43,654 nt of DNA from positions 1-43,654 of the forward strand of contig JACDGP010000037.1 of NCBI GenBank assembly GCA_013821605.1. Direction: 5' to 3'. This DNA comes from Herpetosiphonaceae bacterium (lineage in GTDB: Bacteria > Chloroflexota > Chloroflexia > Chloroflexales > Kallotenuaceae). The notes beneath the pieces were generated by a model that was not told where the DNA came from, ran no database searches, and saw only the letters and a list, made by a program, of their open reading frames with translations. Shown here one piece after another: positions 1 through 9,036 of the stretch. Position 1 is the first letter of the stretch; every line of letters starts with the position of its first letter. The position numbers and the translations under genes were made by a program.

Positions 1-2502
1 CGCACGCTGATCGTCCGACCATCGCAGATCGAGCGCGACGCGCCAATAGCTGCGGGGCGCATCATCGCTATAACAGGTCGTGCAACTGTTCTCGCCTAAG
101 CCGCTGACCTGTAAAGGCACAAGCTGGCCGGTTGCTCGATCCAAGCCGATCCACTCCGGTGGCAAGCCTATCCCCGCTTTCCCGTCCAAAGGAGCCTGTG
201 CTACCTGCTGCAACACCGCATAGCTCGAATCGACCAACTGTTGCCAGGGATGTGCCTGATCGACCTCACCGAAGATGCGGTAGGCATAGGGCGCAAAGTA
301 GCTGGGGTTCAGCGGCAAGAGCTGACCATCGCGTGCCCAATTGCCTGCCACCAGATACGGCTTACCGTCCACGGTCACGACCTCCTGATCCCAGATTGAG
401 CCGAGCATATGTCGCGCTGCCGCATCCCACCCCGCTTCGTGCCAGCGCTTATCGGCAAGCAAGAGCGCCAGTGCTGTATCACTATCAGCATCGGCGGCAG
501 TACGCGCGTTGCCGCGGGCAGATGGACTCCAGGTTGCTTGGAGCAGGCCATCCGACCGGAGCATATGTTTTTGACTCCAACTCCATACCTCTTCGAAGCC
601 AGCGCGGTCATCTGACCAGACGGCACGCAGTAGGGCATTAGCCTGAGCTTCGGCCATAACCGGACCACTGGGCTCCACATAGGCCCCATCATGATCGAAG
701 TGCTGGCGAAGATAGGTGGTGCTCACGGCTAACCACGGTTCGTCAGTAGGACCCGCTTGGTCTACTTTCCACAGCGTCAGCCCCTCCCCACCAGTGGCCC
801 ACTGCCGAACAATATGCGCTCCGGCCAGCGCCGGGTGGACGAGCGGAGTAGAGGTCGTATTGTCGGCCGTGGGTTGATCGGGCAGGAGCAGATAATCAAC
901 GGCTTCCCCGACAAGAGCCGCGTTGTCCGTCATAGCATCTGCTGTCGCCTGCATGTTCCGCCGGACGTTGCTAAAAGCACCGCCACCCAAGCCAGGGGCG
1001 CGTAGATCGGTCCAAGTACTGTCACTGGCAATGATTACGCTATCGGCGGGCAGATGTTGCTTGATCCACAACGTAGCTGCGCGCTCGGTTGGTTCGGGAT
1101 TGATCGCATATAACGACTGGAGTTTGCCACGCCCTGCGTAGCCTGCAATCAGCGCGAGAGTCATCAGGGGAGCCAGCAGGTACAGGAGAGGCATACGGCG
1201 ATGCGGGAGGTTGAGCACGGACAAGCGGTTGAGTAGTGGCGCGACCAGCAGCCCGAGATTGAGGCACAGAAAGGGCAGTGCCAGCAGCACAGCGACATCT
1301 ACGACGTTACCGGCGTAGACCAAGTAGGCCAGCGATAGCAGACCCAGCAAGCCGAACACACCTGCCCGGCGGTCTCGCAGGCCACGTCCCAGATTAACCA
1401 GCGTTGCTGCCAGGCCGCCGAGGAGCAGCAGCGGGTCGCGCGGGAACCAATCGGTTCTCACAAGTTGCCAAAATGGAGCCCCAGCGTTCCACAGACTACT
1501 CACAGGTTGGAAGGGCAGGACGGTGCGGAACTCCCCTTGCAGAAGTGTCCCATCGCCATGTAGCAGCGCAAGGAGCGGATACAGGCTGACAACCAACACC
1601 AACGGCAGGAACCAAGCTGCCAAGGTATACAACGCACGGCGGGAGCGGTGCTGCTGCCACAGCAGGACCAACAGCCCAGGCAACAGCAGCATTGTGCTTT
1701 CGTGGGTCAAGAGGGCCACACCAAAACACAGGCCACTGAGCATGAGGCGACTCAAACGGTGCCAGCCGTCGAGCAGCACATTGATGCTGACCAGCGTCCA
1801 CCATACCATGATGCTTTCGGGCAGCACAAAGCGCTGGTACAGGATCGCCAGGGGCGACAGCGAAAAAAGCAATACCACAAAGGCAGCCGCGCTATCACCA
1901 CAGCCGAGCTTACGCGCGATGCGAAACAAGAGCGGGAGCATACCAAGATGCAACAGCAACATAAACACGCGCGCACTTTCGATTGCCGTACCAAAGGTAT
2001 GCGGCCCACCGGTCACTCCTCCCCAGCCAGCCAGCAGCAGCCAGCCGGCAGGCGGCTGGGCGAAGAAATCCGCAGACGTGAGGTGAGCGGCGTGGAGCAA
2101 AGCCCAGGCCCGGGCCACATAGGTACCTTCACCTGCGATCCACTGCTGATCTGGGTAATGAAACATATTCAAGGCGTGGGCAACCAGCCCGACGAGGATC
2201 AGGCCACTCAACAAGATGCGACGTGCCACCACGCGCTGGTCAACTGCACCGGCTTGCCCCAGCCATAACCACGGCAGTCGCACGGTTGGCATAACTTGCG
2301 TACGAAACGGCGATACGTTGGCAATCTGCGTCGGCTGCCACTGGCCAGCTCGTCCCGGCCTATGGAGACTGCTCGGCAGGAACCGGGTGAGCGAGTGCTG
2401 CCGGAACGCTGGCCAATGTTGTGGAATCATATGTGCCAGGGTGCTACGCGTTTTACCCAACTGCAAACGACGATCAAGCTTGCGAGAATACTGTCCATGC
2501 AT
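1..2502 (-). CDS. Membrane GT39-like / GH8-like glycoside hydrolase fusion (3' end off window)
   Basis: I translated this minus-strand frame myself: 834 codons without a stop from ATG at 2502 to the left edge, so the C-terminus is missing. An in-frame TGA lies just upstream of the ATG. Residues about 95-455 are a polytopic membrane region resembling GT-C/GT39 (PMT/ArnT-like) proteins, with an EGTYVARAWAL-type first loop (125-135) and QPPAGW (149-154). Residues about 470-600 form a soluble linker. Residues about 605-834 match glycoside hydrolase family 8: a Glu in AEAQANALLRAVW (E618, candidate acid), DADSD (671-675), NPSYFAPYAYRIF (732-744), PPEWI (781-785) and DDAPRSYWRVALDLRW (813-828, D814 candidate base). 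GH8 enzymes cut beta-1,4 glucans, chitosan or xylan. I infer a membrane-anchored polysaccharide enzyme; substrate and sidedness are unknown. The join of the two families in one frame is unusual. Confidence 0.8.
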   Translation of the reverse strand, partial: MHGQYSRKLDRRLQLGKTRSTLAHMIPQHWPAFRQHSLTRFLPSSLHRPGRAGQWQPTQIANVSPFRTQVMPTVRLPWLWLGQAGAVDQRVVARRILLSGLILVGLVAHALNMFHYPDQQWIAGEGTYVARAWALLHAAHLTSADFFAQPPAGWLLLAGWGGVTGGPHTFGTAIESARVFMLLLHLGMLPLLFRIARKLGCGDSAAAFVVLLFSLSPLAILYQRFVLPESIMVWWTLVSINVLLDGWHRLSRLMLSGLCFGVALLTHESTMLLLPGLLVLLWQQHRSRRALYTLAAWFLPLVLVVSLYPLLALLHGDGTLLQGEFRTVLPFQPVSSLWNAGAPFWQLVRTDWFPRDPLLLLGGLAATLVNLGRGLRDRRAGVFGLLGLLSLAYLVYAGNVVDVAVLLALPFLCLNLGLLVAPLLNRLSVLNLPHRRMPLLYLLAPLMTLALIAGYAGRGKLQSLYAINPEPTERAATLWIKQHLPADSVIIASDSTWTDLRAPGLGGGAFSNVRRNMQATADAMTDNAALVGEAVDYLLLPDQPTADNTTSTPLVHPALAGAHIVRQWATGGEGLTLWKVDQAGPTDEPWLAVSTTYLRQHFDHDGAYVEPSGPVMAEAQANALLRAVWSDDRAGFEEVWSWSQKHMLRSDGLLQATWSPSARGNARTAADADSDTALALLLADKRWHEAGWDAAARHMLGSIWDQEVVTVDGKPYLVAGNWARDGQLLPLNPSYFAPYAYRIFGEVDQAHPWQQLVDSSYAVLQQVAQAPLDGKAGIGLPPEWIGLDRATGQLVPLQVSGLGENSCTTCYSDDAPRSYWRVALDLRWSDDQRA

Positions 2503-2617
2503 CTTCAGTCACCATCTTCGTTGGGTGAATGATAGCGGGGAGCTATGGAGCTAGGCTGAAGATGGACCATCCGTTTGTGATCCGCAAGCTGACTGACTCA
2601 TGAGCACCATCAGCTGC

Positions 2618-3295
2618 TCAGCTTCGGAGGTCAGCATCCCACACCACCGGGGCATCTAGCCGGAAGCCGATGCGATGGACGGTCGTCATTAACGGCGGTT
2701 CTTGCCCGCTGGCATGCGCAGTGGCACGCAGATTGCGTCTCAGTTTTGTTACGCAGGCATTGAGTGCGTCTTCGCAGGTCGCGTGGTCATATGGTTGGTT
2801 CCAGACGGCCAAGAAACAGACTTCACGGGTGCAAACCTGGCCCGCATGATTGGCCAGGTACAGTAGGAGGCTGTATTCCAGTGGGCTGAGTGGAACAATA
2901 GTGCCATAGACCATCACCATCCGAGCGTGTGCATTAATCAGCAAGGGCGGCGGTGAAGTGTCAATGGGCATGATCAGCGTTGCTTCTGGATCTGAGAAGA
3001 CCAGCGTTGCAGCGGGTGAACCGAGCGAAATAACGTCGCCGGTGTTCAACTGGTACTCCTGGGTGAGCCGGTTGCCGTTCACGAGTGTACCGTTGACGCT
3101 CCCTTTGTCGATCAGAATGTAGCGATCATGCTGCAACTCGATTACCGCGTGGAGACGTGACACGTTGGGCAAATCAACAGCGATGGTGCAAGAAGCCGAG
3201 CGACCAAGCGTGGTCACCGGCTCATGCAGTGCGATCTCATCCTGCATGCCATTCGCACGTTCCACGAGGAGTGAACCCGGTCGTTTGCGAGTCAT
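2618..3295 (-). CDS. FHA / winged-helix transcriptional regulator
   Basis: A 225-residue cytoplasmic regulator. The N-terminal FHA domain (about 25-95) keeps the phosphothreonine-binding set: GR (31-32), SRLH (46-49) and NGT (68-70). The C-terminal part (about 130-220) is an OmpR/SARP-like winged helix (LSPLEYSLLLYLANHAGQV, then a recognition helix and beta wing near VHRIGFRL). EmbR-type regulators have the opposite order (DNA-binding first, FHA last). The frame is open further upstream, but I chose ATG 3295 because longer starts would run into the divergent kinase gene, leaving a 48-base shared promoter region. I infer that the adjacent kinase phosphorylates it or a partner it binds. Confidence 0.82.
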   Translation of the reverse strand: MTRKRPGSLLVERANGMQDEIALHEPVTTLGRSASCTIAVDLPNVSRLHAVIELQHDRYILIDKGSVNGTLVNGNRLTQEYQLNTGDVISLGSPAATLVFSDPEATLIMPIDTSPPPLLINAHARMVMVYGTIVPLSPLEYSLLLYLANHAGQVCTREVCFLAVWNQPYDHATCEDALNACVTKLRRNLRATAHASGQEPPLMTTVHRIGFRLDAPVVWDADLRS

Positions 3296-3343
3296 ACAAC
3301 GGGATGCAGCAACTTTTGTGCCGTACTTAATACCTAACAACAT

Positions 3344-5254
3344 ATGCAGAATTTGATCGATACCTATCTTGGCCCCTACCGCTTGGTTGAGGTGATTGGT
3401 CGCGGCAGTACGTCGACCGTCTACCAAGCCTATCAGCGCTCCTTAAACCGTTATGTAGCGATCAAGGTGCTACTACCAAGCCTCGATCCGCAATTTACCG
3501 CCCGTTTTGAGCACGAAGCGCAGCTCGTGGCACAGCTGCAACATCCCAATATTCTCCCGATCTATGATTATGGTGAGCAGAGTAACCAGTCATACTTCGT
3601 GATGCAGTATATTCCCAACGGCCTGACGCTCGCCCACCTCATGACGGGCCAGCCGATGGAGCCCGGAATGGCGCTACGCCTGATTATTTCCACATTGGAG
3701 GGGCTAGGCTATGCGCACAACCACGGTGTGATCCATCGCGATATCAAGCCGTCAAATATTTTGCTGCCATCGCCAAATTGGCCGATGCTGGCCGACTGGG
3801 GCATCGCCAAAGTCACCTACGATGACCGACACTTAACACCACCTGGTCAAACAGTTGGGACGGCCGTATATATGGCACCGGAACGGGCGAAAGGACAGCC
3901 CGCCGACCCTCGGACGGATCTCTATGCGGTTGGCATCGTCTTGTACGAACTGCTTACTGGCAAGGTGCCATTCGATGGACCAACGCCGATGACCGTGTTA
4001 GCCAAGCATATTGGGCAAGCACCTCCGTCACCTCGCAGCCTTAACCCCGAGTTGCCGTCAACGCTCGAAGCAGTGCTGCTCCGAGCTCTCGAGAAGGATC
4101 CGGCGCAACGTTTCCAGCGAGCCGAGGAGATGGTAGCCGCTCTCCAGCAGGTGGTTATCATGCACCCTTTACCGGTGCAGCCGCTACCGACCCCCGTCAC
4201 AACCACTACCCCTGCAACAGGCTACGAGACCGGCAGGCTCGTAGCGCCGCCTGTATCCGCTGCCCCGAGCACGCCCAGACCGGGATATCGCAGTGGGGTA
4301 GGCTCACGCCTGGCCGCTCTGGCTCTCATTCTAGCCATCCTGGCGGCTTCCGCCGCACTCCTGCTGAATCAGCGACAGCGAGTAGTAGCCGAGGGCGGTC
4401 GGCCAACATCGTCCACAGCAACCACCACGCAGGCCACCGTCACGCAAGGCTTAGTGGTGCTCACGACCACTACTGCAACAGATACCGCCCCTGTACCGCC
4501 GGACCCAGAAGCAACGCTAGCACCCGCGGCAACGCTGCTGACGCTAACAACCGTGACACCATCCGCCCTACCAACCACCATCCCACCGGTCGTGATCGAT
4601 GTACCAACCCAACTCCCAACCACTACCACTGAACCACCAACCCTGGTGCCCGTAGCCCCAGTCGTCGCAACACCCGTAGTGCCAACTGCCGTCCCGGTGG
4701 TGCCGACGGCGAAGCCTGCTATCCCAACTGCAGTACTGGTCGCCACAGCCCGACCGACAGCCGTTGCCCCAGCACCGCCTGCAGCCTCACCCCTACCGGC
4801 CGGGCCACTCATGGGTCGTATCGAAGATACCGAATGGCGCGGCGGCTACGTACGGCCCGGCCATGCACCATACAAAGGACATACAGCAACCTGGATCTAC
4901 GGTACGAATACCCCTTACCAGACGATGGCCACGACCATTTTATTACCTCTGGCCGGGCAGCCCCAAGGTACAGCGAGCTTACTGATCTATGGCATGGACT
5001 CCGAAGGGGCGGGCAAAACGTTGATCAGCATCAGCGTCAACGGCCAGCAAATTTATAACGGCTTGGACCCGTTACCGAACGACGATGACTCCTCACCTGC
5101 TGGCAATTGGGGTAGCTATACTTGGACCTTTAACGCTGGCCTGATCCATAACGGTCCAAATACAATCACCATCAGCAACCTGTCACCGGGTCGGGTGGGC
5201 TTACCACCCTGGTTCATGCTTGACTATGCTGATCTTTCGTTTGTAGCACCCTAA
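3344..5254 (+). CDS. Transmembrane Ser/Thr protein kinase with extracytoplasmic beta-sandwich sensor
   Basis: A 636-residue Hanks-type kinase. Catalytic domain about 11-270: glycine loop GRGSTSTVYQAY (19-30), ATP-binding K41, Glu in FEHEAQ, HRDIKPSN (131-138), metal-binding DWG (151-153) where most kinases have DFG, APE (178-180). After a juxtamembrane linker there is one membrane helix (about 322-341), a long Thr/Pro/Val-rich extracytoplasmic stalk (about 350-485), and a C-terminal domain (about 490-636) that looks like a galactose-binding or carbohydrate-binding beta-sandwich, ending in MLDYADLSFVAP. There are no PASTA repeats. No clear Shine-Dalgarno precedes ATG 3344. It is divergent from an FHA regulator and converges, six bases apart, with an SH3-like protein gene. 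I infer a surface-sensing kinase; its ligand is unknown. Confidence 0.9.
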   Translation: MQNLIDTYLGPYRLVEVIGRGSTSTVYQAYQRSLNRYVAIKVLLPSLDPQFTARFEHEAQLVAQLQHPNILPIYDYGEQSNQSYFVMQYIPNGLTLAHLMTGQPMEPGMALRLIISTLEGLGYAHNHGVIHRDIKPSNILLPSPNWPMLADWGIAKVTYDDRHLTPPGQTVGTAVYMAPERAKGQPADPRTDLYAVGIVLYELLTGKVPFDGPTPMTVLAKHIGQAPPSPRSLNPELPSTLEAVLLRALEKDPAQRFQRAEEMVAALQQVVIMHPLPVQPLPTPVTTTTPATGYETGRLVAPPVSAAPSTPRPGYRSGVGSRLAALALILAILAASAALLLNQRQRVVAEGGRPTSSTATTTQATVTQGLVVLTTTTATDTAPVPPDPEATLAPAATLLTLTTVTPSALPTTIPPVVIDVPTQLPTTTTEPPTLVPVAPVVATPVVPTAVPVVPTAKPAIPTAVLVATARPTAVAPAPPAASPLPAGPLMGRIEDTEWRGGYVRPGHAPYKGHTATWIYGTNTPYQTMATTILLPLAGQPQGTASLLIYGMDSEGAGKTLISISVNGQQIYNGLDPLPNDDDSSPAGNWGSYTWTFNAGLIHNGPNTITISNLSPGRVGLPPWFMLDYADLSFVAP

Positions 5255-5260
5255 GCACGA

Positions 5261-5857
5261 TTACCGTGTGGCAACGAGGTAATCGCTCGCCACCCATCCG
5301 GTCATACCACCAGTAACGCTGACGTGCCGCCAGGTGTGGTTAGCCGCTATGACCTCCTGGTCAAGCGCCGTAACAACCATCCCGTCGGGCAGCAGCGTAA
5401 GCGGCGGACTTTGCAGATCATGGTGGGGCCGCAGGCACAGCCCAAGCCCACCCGTATTAACAACTTGCCACTGCCCACCATTCGCCGCCAGAGCAGGTGC
5501 GGGCGCACCGGTTGGGCTATTACGTATGACCGAGGTTGTGGTGGCTGCTTGGGGAGTACGGACGCTGCTAGGAGCTACTGAGGCTTGATCGCGCTCAGCG
5601 GCAGCCACAACGGTTGGTGCGGCGAGCCGATCGATAACAGATTGATGCATGGTACTAGCGCTGCTAGTAGGGGCTAGGGGTAACTCGGGATGCTTATGCA
5701 GCTGCAATCCACGCCCCAGGAGTGCACCGAGTGTCACTAGGAGCACAACCGCAAGTGCATATTTGGCGACAACCCAGTGGGACCGGCGATAATACAAAAC
5801 CCGCGTCGAACATGTTTGATAAATCGGCGCTCGCTCCACGCTGCATCTCCTCGGCAA
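5261..5857 (-). CDS. Membrane-anchored SH3b-like protein
   Basis: A 198-residue protein with a basic N-terminus, one membrane segment (about 31-49, KYALAVVLLVTLGALLG) and a low-complexity Ser/Thr/Ala linker. The C-terminal domain (about 125-196) resembles a bacterial SH3 domain: WQVVNTGGLGLCLRP, then LLPDGMVVTALDQEV, then a final GWVASDYL. Such domains usually bind cell-wall peptides or sugars outside the membrane. The gene ends six bases from the kinase gene on the opposite strand, so the two may share a surface role, but this is only proximity. The true start is uncertain: the first 28 residues are not typical of a signal anchor and no good ribosome-binding site was found. Confidence 0.65.
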   Translation of the reverse strand: MPRRCSVERAPIYQTCSTRVLYYRRSHWVVAKYALAVVLLVTLGALLGRGLQLHKHPELPLAPTSSASTMHQSVIDRLAAPTVVAAAERDQASVAPSSVRTPQAATTTSVIRNSPTGAPAPALAANGGQWQVVNTGGLGLCLRPHHDLQSPPLTLLPDGMVVTALDQEVIAANHTWRHVSVTGGMTGWVASDYLVATR

Positions 5858-5867
5858 GCAACAGGCT

Positions 5868-5971
5868 CGGAGCGGTTTTATGCAGGATGCATTGCACTAA
5901 CGGCGCTCCGACCCTGGCGAACAAGAGGATCGGAGCAGCTTGGTGCAGGATGTATTGCTAGCAGTGCTCCG
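5868..5971. repeat. Tandem pair of imperfect hairpin repeats
   Basis: Two imperfect copies, 5868-5910 and 5931-5971, spaced 63 bases apart. Each begins CGGAGC, contains TGCAGGATG(C/T)ATTGC and ends GCTCCG followed by ACCCT. The ends of each copy are inverted repeats, so each could fold or form a dyad. They lie between an SH3-like protein gene and a response-regulator gene, both on the minus strand. They could be regulator-binding sites or a small intergenic repeat family. No further copy was spotted in this window. Confidence 0.6.
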
Positions 5972-6048
5972 ACCCTTAGGTGGAAGCTTACCGAAGCTAG
6001 CTGATATTTGGAGGAGGTATGGCTGTCATTCCATGATCCATATGTGAT

Positions 6049-6828
6049 CTAATTGTCGGCGTCGGGGGGTACTTCTGCCTTTGGTTCCGCTGGTTCCGCA
6101 CTGGCGAGCTTATAACCAACCCCCCGCACCGTGACGATGCGGCGCGGCTTCGACGGCTCAATTTCGATCTTTTCACGGAGGCGACGTACACATACATCAA
6201 CAAGATTCGTCTCGCCAACATACTCATAGCCCCACACCTCGCGAAACAGCGTTTCACGGTCGAAAACCCGCTCTTGATTGGCCGCTAAGAAATACAACAA
6301 CTCGAACTCCATAGGCGTCAAGACGACCGGTCGTCCGGCCAGGGTGACCTCGTGACGCGGCTTGTCGATATGGAGGTCGCCAACCTCAAGCGTAGCCGGA
6401 GCTTGCCGGTCATGCCGCCCTTCGGCACGCCGCAAAATCGCATCCACGCGTGCCAATAGTTCGGCAATCTTGAATGGCTTGGTGATATAGTCGTCAGCAC
6501 CTAGCTCAAAGCCGTGCACAATATCATCCGAGCCGCCACGCGATGTCAGGATAACAATGGGTACATCGGAGCTTTCGCGAATACGCTGGCAGGCTTCGAA
6601 ACCATCCACAAAGGGCATCATCACATCCAGGATGACCAGGTCGAAGGCGGCTTTATGGAACTGCTGGATCGCTTCGAGGCCATTGACCGCGACCTCAACC
6701 ACATAGCTAGGACCATTCAGTGCCTGACGCACGAGATTGGCGATACTGACATCATCATCAGCGACCAGGATACGCCGAGGCTGGCGTTGCTCAGTCACCG
6801 GCTGGCGGGTACGGCGCAGTAACGGCAT
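6049..6828 (-). CDS. OmpR-family DNA-binding response regulator
   Basis: A 259-residue two-component regulator. The receiver domain (about 19-135) has acidic residues in VADDD, phospho-acceptor D68 (ILDVMMP), T95 and K117 (TKPFK). The C-terminal winged helix (about 145-240) has LTPMEFELLYFLAANQERVFDRETL and ends VRGVGYKL, as in PhoB/OmpR proteins. There is no adjacent histidine kinase. It starts 12 bases after the clpX stop on the same strand, so it is probably co-transcribed with clpX. The C-terminal tail after 240 is rich in Pro/Glu/Ala. Its targets cannot be told from the sequence. Confidence 0.92.
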   Translation of the reverse strand: MPLLRRTRQPVTEQRQPRRILVADDDVSIANLVRQALNGPSYVVEVAVNGLEAIQQFHKAAFDLVILDVMMPFVDGFEACQRIRESSDVPIVILTSRGGSDDIVHGFELGADDYITKPFKIAELLARVDAILRRAEGRHDRQAPATLEVGDLHIDKPRHEVTLAGRPVVLTPMEFELLYFLAANQERVFDRETLFREVWGYEYVGETNLVDVCVRRLREKIEIEPSKPRRIVTVRGVGYKLASAEPAEPKAEVPPDADN

Positions 6829-6839
6829 AGGTTTTACCT

Positions 6840-8114
6840 CTAACTAGCTTCGTCGAGCACGCGTCTCCGCTCCGTGCGCGGTACAAGAATGGGATGACCA
6901 CGACCTACAACAACCTCGCTATTAATGATACAACGGTCTACGTTGTCCTGCGAAGGCAGCTCATACATCACATCAAGCAGCAAGCCTTCCACAATCGCCC
7001 GCAAGGCGCGTGCGCCGGTTCCCGAACGATAGGCCTCACCGGCAATCGCTTGGAGCGCATCAGGCGTCAGCTCTAGCTCGACGCGATCAAGCTGCAGCAT
7101 CTTTTGATATTGCTTGATCAGCGCATTACGTGGCTCGGTCAGGATGCGCAGCAAGGCATGTTCATCCAGGGCTTCTAGCGCGCTTGTGACGGGCAAGCGG
7201 CCAACGAACTCGGGGATCAAGCCAAAGCGCATCAGATCGTCCGGCACGATGGCTTGCAGTGGATTAAGCTGCTCTGCCGTCTCCTTTTGCTTGCTTCGTC
7301 CAAAGCCGATGCCCTTTCCCTGACCTAAACGTTGCAGGACAACCTGATCCAGTCCCTCAAAAGCACCACCACAGATGAACAGCACATTGGTGGTATCGAA
7401 CGGGAGATATTCTTGTTGCGGATGCTTACGCCCCGGCACGGGCGGCACATGCGCCACACAGCCCTCGATAATCTTGAGCAGCGCCTGCTGCACACCTTCG
7501 CCCGAAACATCCCGTGTAATCGAGGGATTATCAGCTTTGCGGGTGATCTTGTCGATCTCATCAATATATAGGATACCAACCTGTGCACGCTCGATGTTGC
7601 CGTCAGCAGCCTGGATCAGCCGCAGCAAGATCGTCTCGACATCTTCGCCCACATAACCGGCTTCGGTCAATGCGGTAGCATCAGCGATCGCAAACGGCAC
7701 ATCAAGGATGCGCGCCAGGGTTTGTGCCAATAATGTTTTGCCACTACCGGTAGGACCAAGCAAGAGAATATTCGATTTTTGGAGCTCAACACCATCGATC
7801 TCGGTGCCAGCCTGAATCCGTTTATAGTGATTATAAACCGCCACCGAAAGGACTTTTTTGGCGCGGTCTTGGCCCACTACATACTGGTCAAGCTGCTCAC
7901 GAATCCGGGCCGGAGTTGGTACACGGCCAAGCTGAGGGACTGGAGGCGCGAGTTTGGTTGCGCGCTCTTCCGCAATAATCTGCGTGCATAGTGCTACACA
8001 TTCGTCACAAATAAAAACGCCGCCAGGGCCGGCAATTAAACGTTGCACTTCTTCCTGGCTGCGAGTACAGAACGAGCAAATATAGGCAACCTGGCTTGAG
8101 CGTGAACGGGACAT
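6840..8114 (-). CDS. clpX: ClpX, ATPase subunit of ClpXP protease
   Basis: A 424-residue AAA+ unfoldase that recognises and threads proteins into ClpP in the cytoplasm. The N-terminal zinc domain has C13, C16, C36 and C39. Walker A is GPTGSGKT (120-127), the substrate-gripping pore loop is GYVG (153-156), Walker B is YIDEID (183-188), and the ClpP-docking IGF tripeptide is at 269-271, so interaction with the ClpP encoded upstream is expected. Length is usual. GGAGG sits five to six bases before ATG 8114. The 208-base gap to clpP holds a hairpin and an extended -10 promoter, so clpX can be expressed independently. A response-regulator gene follows 12 bases downstream. Confidence 0.97.
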   Translation of the reverse strand: MSRSRSSQVAYICSFCTRSQEEVQRLIAGPGGVFICDECVALCTQIIAEERATKLAPPVPQLGRVPTPARIREQLDQYVVGQDRAKKVLSVAVYNHYKRIQAGTEIDGVELQKSNILLLGPTGSGKTLLAQTLARILDVPFAIADATALTEAGYVGEDVETILLRLIQAADGNIERAQVGILYIDEIDKITRKADNPSITRDVSGEGVQQALLKIIEGCVAHVPPVPGRKHPQQEYLPFDTTNVLFICGGAFEGLDQVVLQRLGQGKGIGFGRSKQKETAEQLNPLQAIVPDDLMRFGLIPEFVGRLPVTSALEALDEHALLRILTEPRNALIKQYQKMLQLDRVELELTPDALQAIAGEAYRSGTGARALRAIVEGLLLDVMYELPSQDNVDRCIINSEVVVGRGHPILVPRTERRRVLDEAS

Positions 8115-8178
8115 CGTGCCTCCAAAAACATGGTCGCAACAGGGCGACCCAGCATAGATCGTGGTCTGTAACGCCGCC

Positions 8179-8187
8179 AGTATAACA
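8179..8187 (-). promoter_or_regulatory. Extended -10 promoter of clpX
   Basis: The minus strand reads TGTTATACT, a TGn-extended -10 box, about 65 bases before clpX. No good -35 hexamer was found at the usual spacing, which fits the extended -10 class. This is sequence matching only. Confidence 0.45.
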
Positions 8188-8260
8188 TACGCGATCTGCT
8201 GTGGGGACCAGCATTTTTGGTAACACGGTGCTGTTAGGGGTGCAGTACTTTCAAGGCGAC

Positions 8261-8299
8261 AATGGAACGACCACTGGTTTAGCCAGCGGTCGTTCCATT
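8261..8299 (-). terminator. Hairpin after clpP, before clpX
   Basis: The arms 8261-8277 (AATGGAACGACCACTGG) and 8283-8299 pair with a single mismatch around a five-base loop. It lies just past the clpP stop on the minus strand. There is no U-tract, so it may be a weak terminator or an mRNA-stabilising/processing hairpin that separates clpP from clpX. Confidence 0.5.
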
Positions 8300-8322
8300 A
8301 TTCGCAGACTAATTGTGCTGCT

Positions 8323-8985
8323 TTACAGATCCTGGGCCTGTGGAGAACCCATATCGGCGGTATAAATCTCGTCGATAATGCCGTAGTCCTTGGCCTCTAG
8401 TGGTGTCATGTGCTTGTCACGGTCGAAGTCCTTGACAATCCGATCATAGGTCTGATTGGTATCCTTGGCCATCAAGCCCCGGATCAGGCTCTGGAGCCGA
8501 AGCAGCTCTTTGATGCGGACCTCGACATCGGGGGCCGAGCCACTTGCGCCACCGAGGGCTGGGTGCATATGGATCGTTGAGTTGGGCAACGAAAAGCGTT
8601 TGCCCTTCGCGCCACCGGCCAGCAGAATCGTCGCCATTGAGGCAGCCATCCCAACGCAGACCGTCGATACGTCGGCACGAATCATTTGCATCGTGTCATA
8701 AATCGCCAGACCGGCCGTGACTTCACCACCAGGAGAGTTGATATAGAGGTGGATGTCGCGCTCGGGGTCTTCATGCTCCAAAAAGAGCAATTGGGCTACG
8801 ACGACGTTCGCAATCTGCGATTCGATCGGCGTACCGAGGATGATAATGCGTTCTTTAAGCAGTCGTGAGTAGACGTCATAAACGCGCTCACCACGGCTTG
8901 TGTTTTCTACCACATACGGCACCACCGCTTGGGGCACCGCAGGCGGGAGTGGATTAACAATTGGGTGTGGGTAAATCCAGTTCAT
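8323..8985 (-). CDS. clpP: ClpP, proteolytic subunit of ClpXP
   Basis: A 220-residue serine protease of family S14 that forms the barrel degrading proteins delivered by ClpX. Catalytic triad: S116 in [21 protein letters not shown]141 in [11 protein letters not shown] and D190 in DFDRDKHMT. The usual MIHQP around the histidine reads MHPAL here, a mild variation. Length is about 20 residues above the minimal core owing to an N-terminal extension. AGGAG precedes the ATG at 8985. It sits between tig and clpX on one strand, the classic tig-clpP-clpX order. Confidence 0.97.
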   Translation of the reverse strand: MNWIYPHPIVNPLPPAVPQAVVPYVVENTSRGERVYDVYSRLLKERIIILGTPIESQIANVVVAQLLFLEHEDPERDIHLYINSPGGEVTAGLAIYDTMQMIRADVSTVCVGMAASMATILLAGGAKGKRFSLPNSTIHMHPALGGASGSAPDVEVRIKELLRLQSLIRGLMAKDTNQTYDRIVKDFDRDKHMTPLEAKDYGIIDEIYTADMGSPQAQDL

Positions 8986-9036
8986 ACCAGGCTCCTTCGT
9001 CGGTGATCGCCACGGGGACGATCACTCTCCTCATCA

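Noticed and set aside
132-2554. Several short frames on the plus strand and other minus frames in the first 2.5 kb
   Set aside because: They are shadows of the long minus-strand frame 2502-1, which has membrane and GH8-like features along its length; the short ones have none.
4369-4812. Minus-strand frame rich in Val/Gly opposite the kinase stalk
   Set aside because: It is the reverse of the Thr/Pro-rich coding repeat of the kinase; composition alone explains it.
8261-8299. CIRCE heat-shock operator near clpX
   Set aside because: The dyad does not match TTAGCACTC-N9-GAGTGCTAA; it is a simple long hairpin.
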